From Cupriavidus necator A5-1 (GTDB lineage: Bacteria > Pseudomonadota > Gammaproteobacteria > Burkholderiales > Burkholderiaceae): a DNA stretch of 64,000 bases. The translations under genes were made by a program, and so were the position numbers. The stretch spans positions 2,604,001-2,668,000 of the forward strand of contig NZ_JQLI01000008.1 in NCBI RefSeq assembly GCF_000744095.1. Reading direction: 5' to 3'. The notes below the pieces were generated by a model, which saw only the letters and a list, made by a program, of their open reading frames with translations, made no database searches and was not told where the DNA came from. The first letter of the stretch is position 1, and each line of letters opens with the position of its first letter. Shown here piece by piece: positions 63,043 to 64,000 of this stretch.

Positions 63043-63602
63043 GACGAACCTTCTGTGAAGCAAGAACGTCGCGATGGACATCAAGCGCGAGGACAAATGC
63101 ATCACAACATCATTGACCCCGAAGCCTTGCGCAGATCGTCCGGATGCGACCGCCACTCAGCGCGGAAATCACGCGCGGCACCGGTCATCCTGCCGCTGGC
63201 CGCGCGGTGAATCATGTCTCTTTGGGTCAAAACCGCCCCGCCGTGCGCAAGAATGTCGATCTAGACCGCAGTCGTCTTGAATCAGACTGAAATAGCCACA
63301 ATGCACCGAGAATGGCTTGCGTCTGCAAGGTCCGCCGTATTGATGACCATGGATTGGGGCTACGAGTCAAGATCAGTCGTGGAGGGAACCAGCGAGGTGC
63401 GCAGTGCGCGTCCGCTTTCTTCATCTTGAGCCATGCCTTCGTCGGTGGGGGCGCGCTGACAATTGTGGATCGTGACCCTTCCGCCTACAGGCGGATGTCG
63501 GAAGACGTTGGCGTCGCGAATAGCTTGGGTTCCTTGCCGAGCGGAAACCCGATCACATACAGGACGTTAGCTGGCATCGGCCTGTCCGGGTCCGCCCCCC
63601 CT
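63043..63602. other. 560 bp intergenic stretch, no supported gene
   Basis: No gene is supported. The region between the DUF2285 start and the XRE regulator has a short palindrome CCGCCTACAGGCGG near 63480, and no recognisable promoter stood out. Confidence 0.4.
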
Positions 63603-64000
63603 TCAGCAGCACTTCGAAGCGCTAATCCGCTTCGCGGCCCATCTCGAAGTCAGCTGCGACATGTCCATCGTGCTGGTCTGCGCCAGCTCGGCCAACTGCT
63701 TACCCGTGGTCAGCGGAATCGCCGCGAAGGTGACGTGCTCGTGGTCGAACTGTTCCTGCCCAGCCTTGAGTTCGTCTTCAGGTGGAATTGCGAATGGCTT
63801 GCTGAGCGCGTCGATATCCAGGAAATCGAACGCGCTGGCGAGCGCCCGGCAGGTGTCGGGGCCGGCGGGCCAGCCTTGCTCGACGCGCTGAACGGTTCGC
63901 ACGTTGAGCCCGGCGATCACAGCCAACTGCTCTTGAGTCCATTGCCGGGCATCGCGGAACACCTTGATGCAGACAGCCAGCTCGGCGGAGGTCAGCAGGC
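63603..64000 (-). CDS. XRE-family helix-turn-helix regulator, 5' part outside the window
   Basis: The minus-strand frame is open to the right edge of the window, so the start lies outside it. The visible part has the helix-turn-helix RQWTQEQLAVIAGLNVRTVQRVEQG and AFDFLDIDALSKPFAIPPEDEL. This is the XRE regulator next to DUF2285 in Tn4371-type elements. The last 25 residues after LAELAQTSTMDMSQ do not fit the family I know, so the C-terminus may be replaced. Confidence 0.82.
   Translation of the reverse strand, partial: LLTSAELAVCIKVFRDARQWTQEQLAVIAGLNVRTVQRVEQGWPAGPDTCRALASAFDFLDIDALSKPFAIPPEDELKAGQEQFDHEHVTFAAIPLTTGKQLAELAQTSTMDMSQLTSRWAAKRISASKCC

Noticed and set aside
1..64000. CRISPR arrays, rRNA and tRNA genes
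   Set aside because: No regularly spaced repeats and no cloverleaf or rRNA-like segments were seen on either strand by eye.

Overview
The window looks like chromosome of a GC-rich betaproteobacterium of the Burkholderiaceae, most likely Cupriavidus or Ralstonia. This rests on the family mix (TRAP transporter, DUF1289, DUF296, YbiT-type ABC-F, queE-queD-tadA-ldcA, LysR/MFS/dkgB) and on a Tn4371-type conjugative element; no rRNA or tRNA was found to confirm it.

About 1-26 kb is mostly ordinary accessory chromosome. It holds the end of an amidohydrolase/TRAP uptake operon, a MOSC/glutamine amidotransferase pair, a penicillin acylase, an aldehyde dehydrogenase, an ABC-F protein, and an ldcA-tadA-queD-queE run on the minus strand. 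A LysR/MFS/dkgB locus, a pirin/isochorismatase pair and an alginate-export-type porin follow. Even here there are scars: a LysR remnant fused head to head with a D-aminoacylase remnant, an AbiEi antitoxin whose AbiEii toxin is cut after about 24 recognisable codons, and a frameshifted pirin.

About 26.9-50.8 kb is a rearranged genomic island built round quorum sensing. It has a LuxR-type receptor, two nearly identical copies of a LuxI-type acyl-homoserine lactone synthase on a roughly 1.4 kb duplication, and five lux-box-like palindromes. Four of these share one promoter geometry (box overlapping the -35 by one base, 18 bp spacer, -10). They lie before macA-macB-tolC, before both luxI copies and before a broken locus; the fifth lies before a YdcF-family gene. 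The same island carries an AT-richer, translationally coupled operon (YdcF-family protein, octopine/nopaline-type dehydrogenase, HAD phosphatase, MFS exporter). It also has a broken pabB-like gene, an mgtA remnant, a trbB remnant, a broken DUF2285 gene and pieces of at least five insertion sequences.

About 50.8-64 kb is the wreck of a Tn4371-family integrative conjugative element. It contains a thioredoxin-fusion protein, DUF2274, a copG-to-trbI deletion joint that removed the mating-pair genes, a multiply broken traG, EexN, a LysR regulator, a split relaxase (DUF3363 part), DUF2285 and an XRE regulator. Its cargo, also AT-rich, has two secreted TcpQ-like proteins in tandem, a PhyH-type dioxygenase whose first codons are those of an opine-type dehydrogenase, a Nudix hydrolase, a PP2C-like protein and a nucleotidyltransferase of the MNT fold.

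Families recur across the two islands: two YdcF proteins, three TcpQ-like proteins, and an opine dehydrogenase plus a fragment of another. The most interesting reading is that one quorum-controlled, probably small-molecule-producing locus has been broken up and scattered by mobile elements. That is inference; the paralogy and the promoter geometry are read directly from the sequence.
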